DNA of 5,807 nt from Chloroflexota bacterium (GTDB lineage: Bacteria > Chloroflexota > Anaerolineae > Caldilineales > Caldilineaceae), in NCBI GenBank assembly GCA_016199425.1, contig JACQGT010000477.1, positions 1-5,807 on the forward strand. Direction: 5' to 3'. The stretch's first letter is position 1. Every line of letters begins with the position of its first letter. Shown here piece by piece: positions 5,249 through 5,807 of this stretch. The translations under genes were made by a program, and so were the position numbers. The notes below the pieces were generated by a model that saw only the letters and a program-made list of their open reading frames with translations, was not told where the DNA came from and did not search any database.

Positions 5249-5257
5249 AGAGCGAAA

Positions 5258-5467
5258 ATGAAGGCTCATGAATTGCGGGTTTTGGGGTTGGGTGAACTGG
5301 CGGCTAAGTTGGATGATTCCTATCAGGAACTCTTCAATTTGCGTTTTCAGAAGGCAAGCGGCCAGATGAAAAATACGGCCCGAAACAGACAGGTGCGCAG
5401 AGAGATTGCGCAGATCAAGACGATTCTGCGCGAGCAAGAGCTGGCCGCAGAGATGGCTGCTGAATAG
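5258..5467 (+). CDS. rpmC: Large-subunit ribosomal protein L29
   Basis: L29 is a small helical-hairpin protein beside L23 at the tunnel exit, part of the docking surface for targeting factors and chaperones. The 69-residue product fits the family: first helix with HELRVLGLGELAAKLDD (4-20), the core ELFNLRFQKASGQMKNTARN (24-43), and the second helix RQVRREIAQIKTILREQ (44-60) with an alanine- and glutamate-rich tail. ATG 5258 follows AAGGAG (5245-5250) with seven bases between. The gene is preceded by a tandem duplication covering the rplP stop and its own binding site, and its stop lies in another small duplication. Confidence 0.97.
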   Translation: MKAHELRVLGLGELAAKLDDSYQELFNLRFQKASGQMKNTARNRQVRREIAQIKTILREQELAAEMAAE

Positions 5468-5475
5468 GAATAGGA
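5464..5475 (+). repeat. Tandem ATAGGA duplication at the rpmC-rpsQ junction
   Basis: ATAGGA is repeated directly at 5464-5469 and 5470-5475. The first copy contains the rpmC stop TAG (5465-5467); the second forms the AGGAG (5472-5476) that serves rpsQ nine bases downstream. It is short enough to be chance, but it mirrors the arrangement at the previous junction. Confidence 0.6.
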
Positions 5476-5485
5476 GCAAATCGGC

Positions 5486-5743
5486 ATGCGAGAACAGCGA
5501 CGAGCACTGGTAGGGACAGTGGTCAGTGACAAGATGGAAAAGACGATCGTTGTCCAGGTGGAGCGCGTTTCGAGCCATCCCCTGTATGGCAAAGTGATGA
5601 AAAGCCACAAGAAGTACAAAGCCCACGACGAGACGAATGATGCTCGGATAGGCGATGTGGTGCAGATTCGCGAGTGCCGTCCCATCAGCAAAGACAAGAC
5701 ATTCTACGTGGAAACAATCCTGGAACGGGCCGTCGTCATTTGA
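5486..5743 (+). CDS. rpsQ: Small-subunit ribosomal protein S17
   Basis: S17 is a primary 16S rRNA-binding protein with an OB fold, needed early in assembly of the 30S body. The 85-residue product starts REQRRALVGTVVSDKMEKTI (2-21), has HPLYGKVMKSHKKYKAHDE (31-49), and carries the family signature GDVVQIRECRPISKDKTF (56-73), ending YVETILERAVVI. Length is normal. ATG 5486 is preceded by AGGAG at 5472-5476. It is the last complete gene in the window; rplN is expected next. Confidence 0.98.
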   Translation: MREQRRALVGTVVSDKMEKTIVVQVERVSSHPLYGKVMKSHKKYKAHDETNDARIGDVVQIRECRPISKDKTFYVETILERAVVI

Positions 5744-5807
5744 CTTTTGGGCTGTAGCAGGCGAGCAGACCAAAGCGGTGAGACACGCAAGAAGGCAAGG
5801 GTAGAGA
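5744..5807 (+). other. Spacer after rpsQ running off the window
   Basis: No gene start is visible in these 64 bases. A weak hairpin is possible: TTTGG (5746-5750) with CCAAA (5770-5774), plus CTG (5752-5754) with CAG (5766-5768). No T run follows, so it is not a terminator by form. The purine-rich end could hold a ribosome binding site for a gene starting just past the edge, expected to be rplN. Confidence 0.4.

Noticed and set aside
5195..5773. 192-residue minus-strand frame opposite rpmC and rpsQ with hydrophobic stretches
   Set aside because: It could look like a membrane protein, but it lies wholly opposite two highly conserved genes; its hydrophobicity follows from the Lys/Glu-rich sense codons.

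Overview
This window is a ribosomal-protein gene cluster of ordinary bacterial type, all on the plus strand. It holds the 3' end of tuf (elongation factor Tu), followed by the S10 operon in canonical order: rpsJ, rplC, rplD, rplW, rplB, rpsS, rplV, rpsC, rplP, rpmC, rpsQ. The next expected gene (rplN) would start just past the right edge. All eleven ribosomal genes look intact and full length. No tRNA, rRNA, CRISPR array, insertion sequence or accessory system is visible, and I do not see a previously undescribed system. What is worth a second look lies in the spacers and in a few substitutions at functionally famous positions.

Organism: gene order, bacterial-type protein signatures and the tuf-rpsJ linkage show a bacterium with moderately high GC. 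The style of several proteins (S10 with an F-I-D-K-D-S-R-E-Q-F segment, L2 with R-S-P-I-G after the HPHGGGEG motif, L3 with a T-H-G-Q-S-D-R segment, EF-Tu ending in G-V-I-T-E-I-T-K) reminds me of Chloroflexota such as Caldilineae or Anaerolineae. That is an impression from memory, not a search result.

Layout: bases 1-413 are the tuf end. Bases 422-461 form a perfect 16-bp hairpin plus a short T run, probably the terminator closing the str-type operon. A short leader follows with a weaker hairpin, then rpsJ (536-844). A 134-base gap comes next, unusually long for this junction, and contains a long hairpin built from degenerate 7-base repeats. From rplC (979) to rpsQ (5743) the genes are tightly packed, with gaps of 3 to 38 bases and good Shine-Dalgarno sequences, and rplC and rpsC start with GTG. 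The rplP-rpmC and rpmC-rpsQ junctions carry small tandem duplications that include the upstream stop codon and the downstream ribosome binding site.

Function: EF-Tu delivers aminoacyl-tRNA. S10, S19, S3 and S17 build the small subunit. L3, L4, L23, L2, L22, L16 and L29 build the large subunit around the peptidyl-transferase centre (L2, L3, L16), the exit-tunnel constriction (L4, L22) and the tunnel exit (L23, L29). Co-transcription lets these parts be made together.
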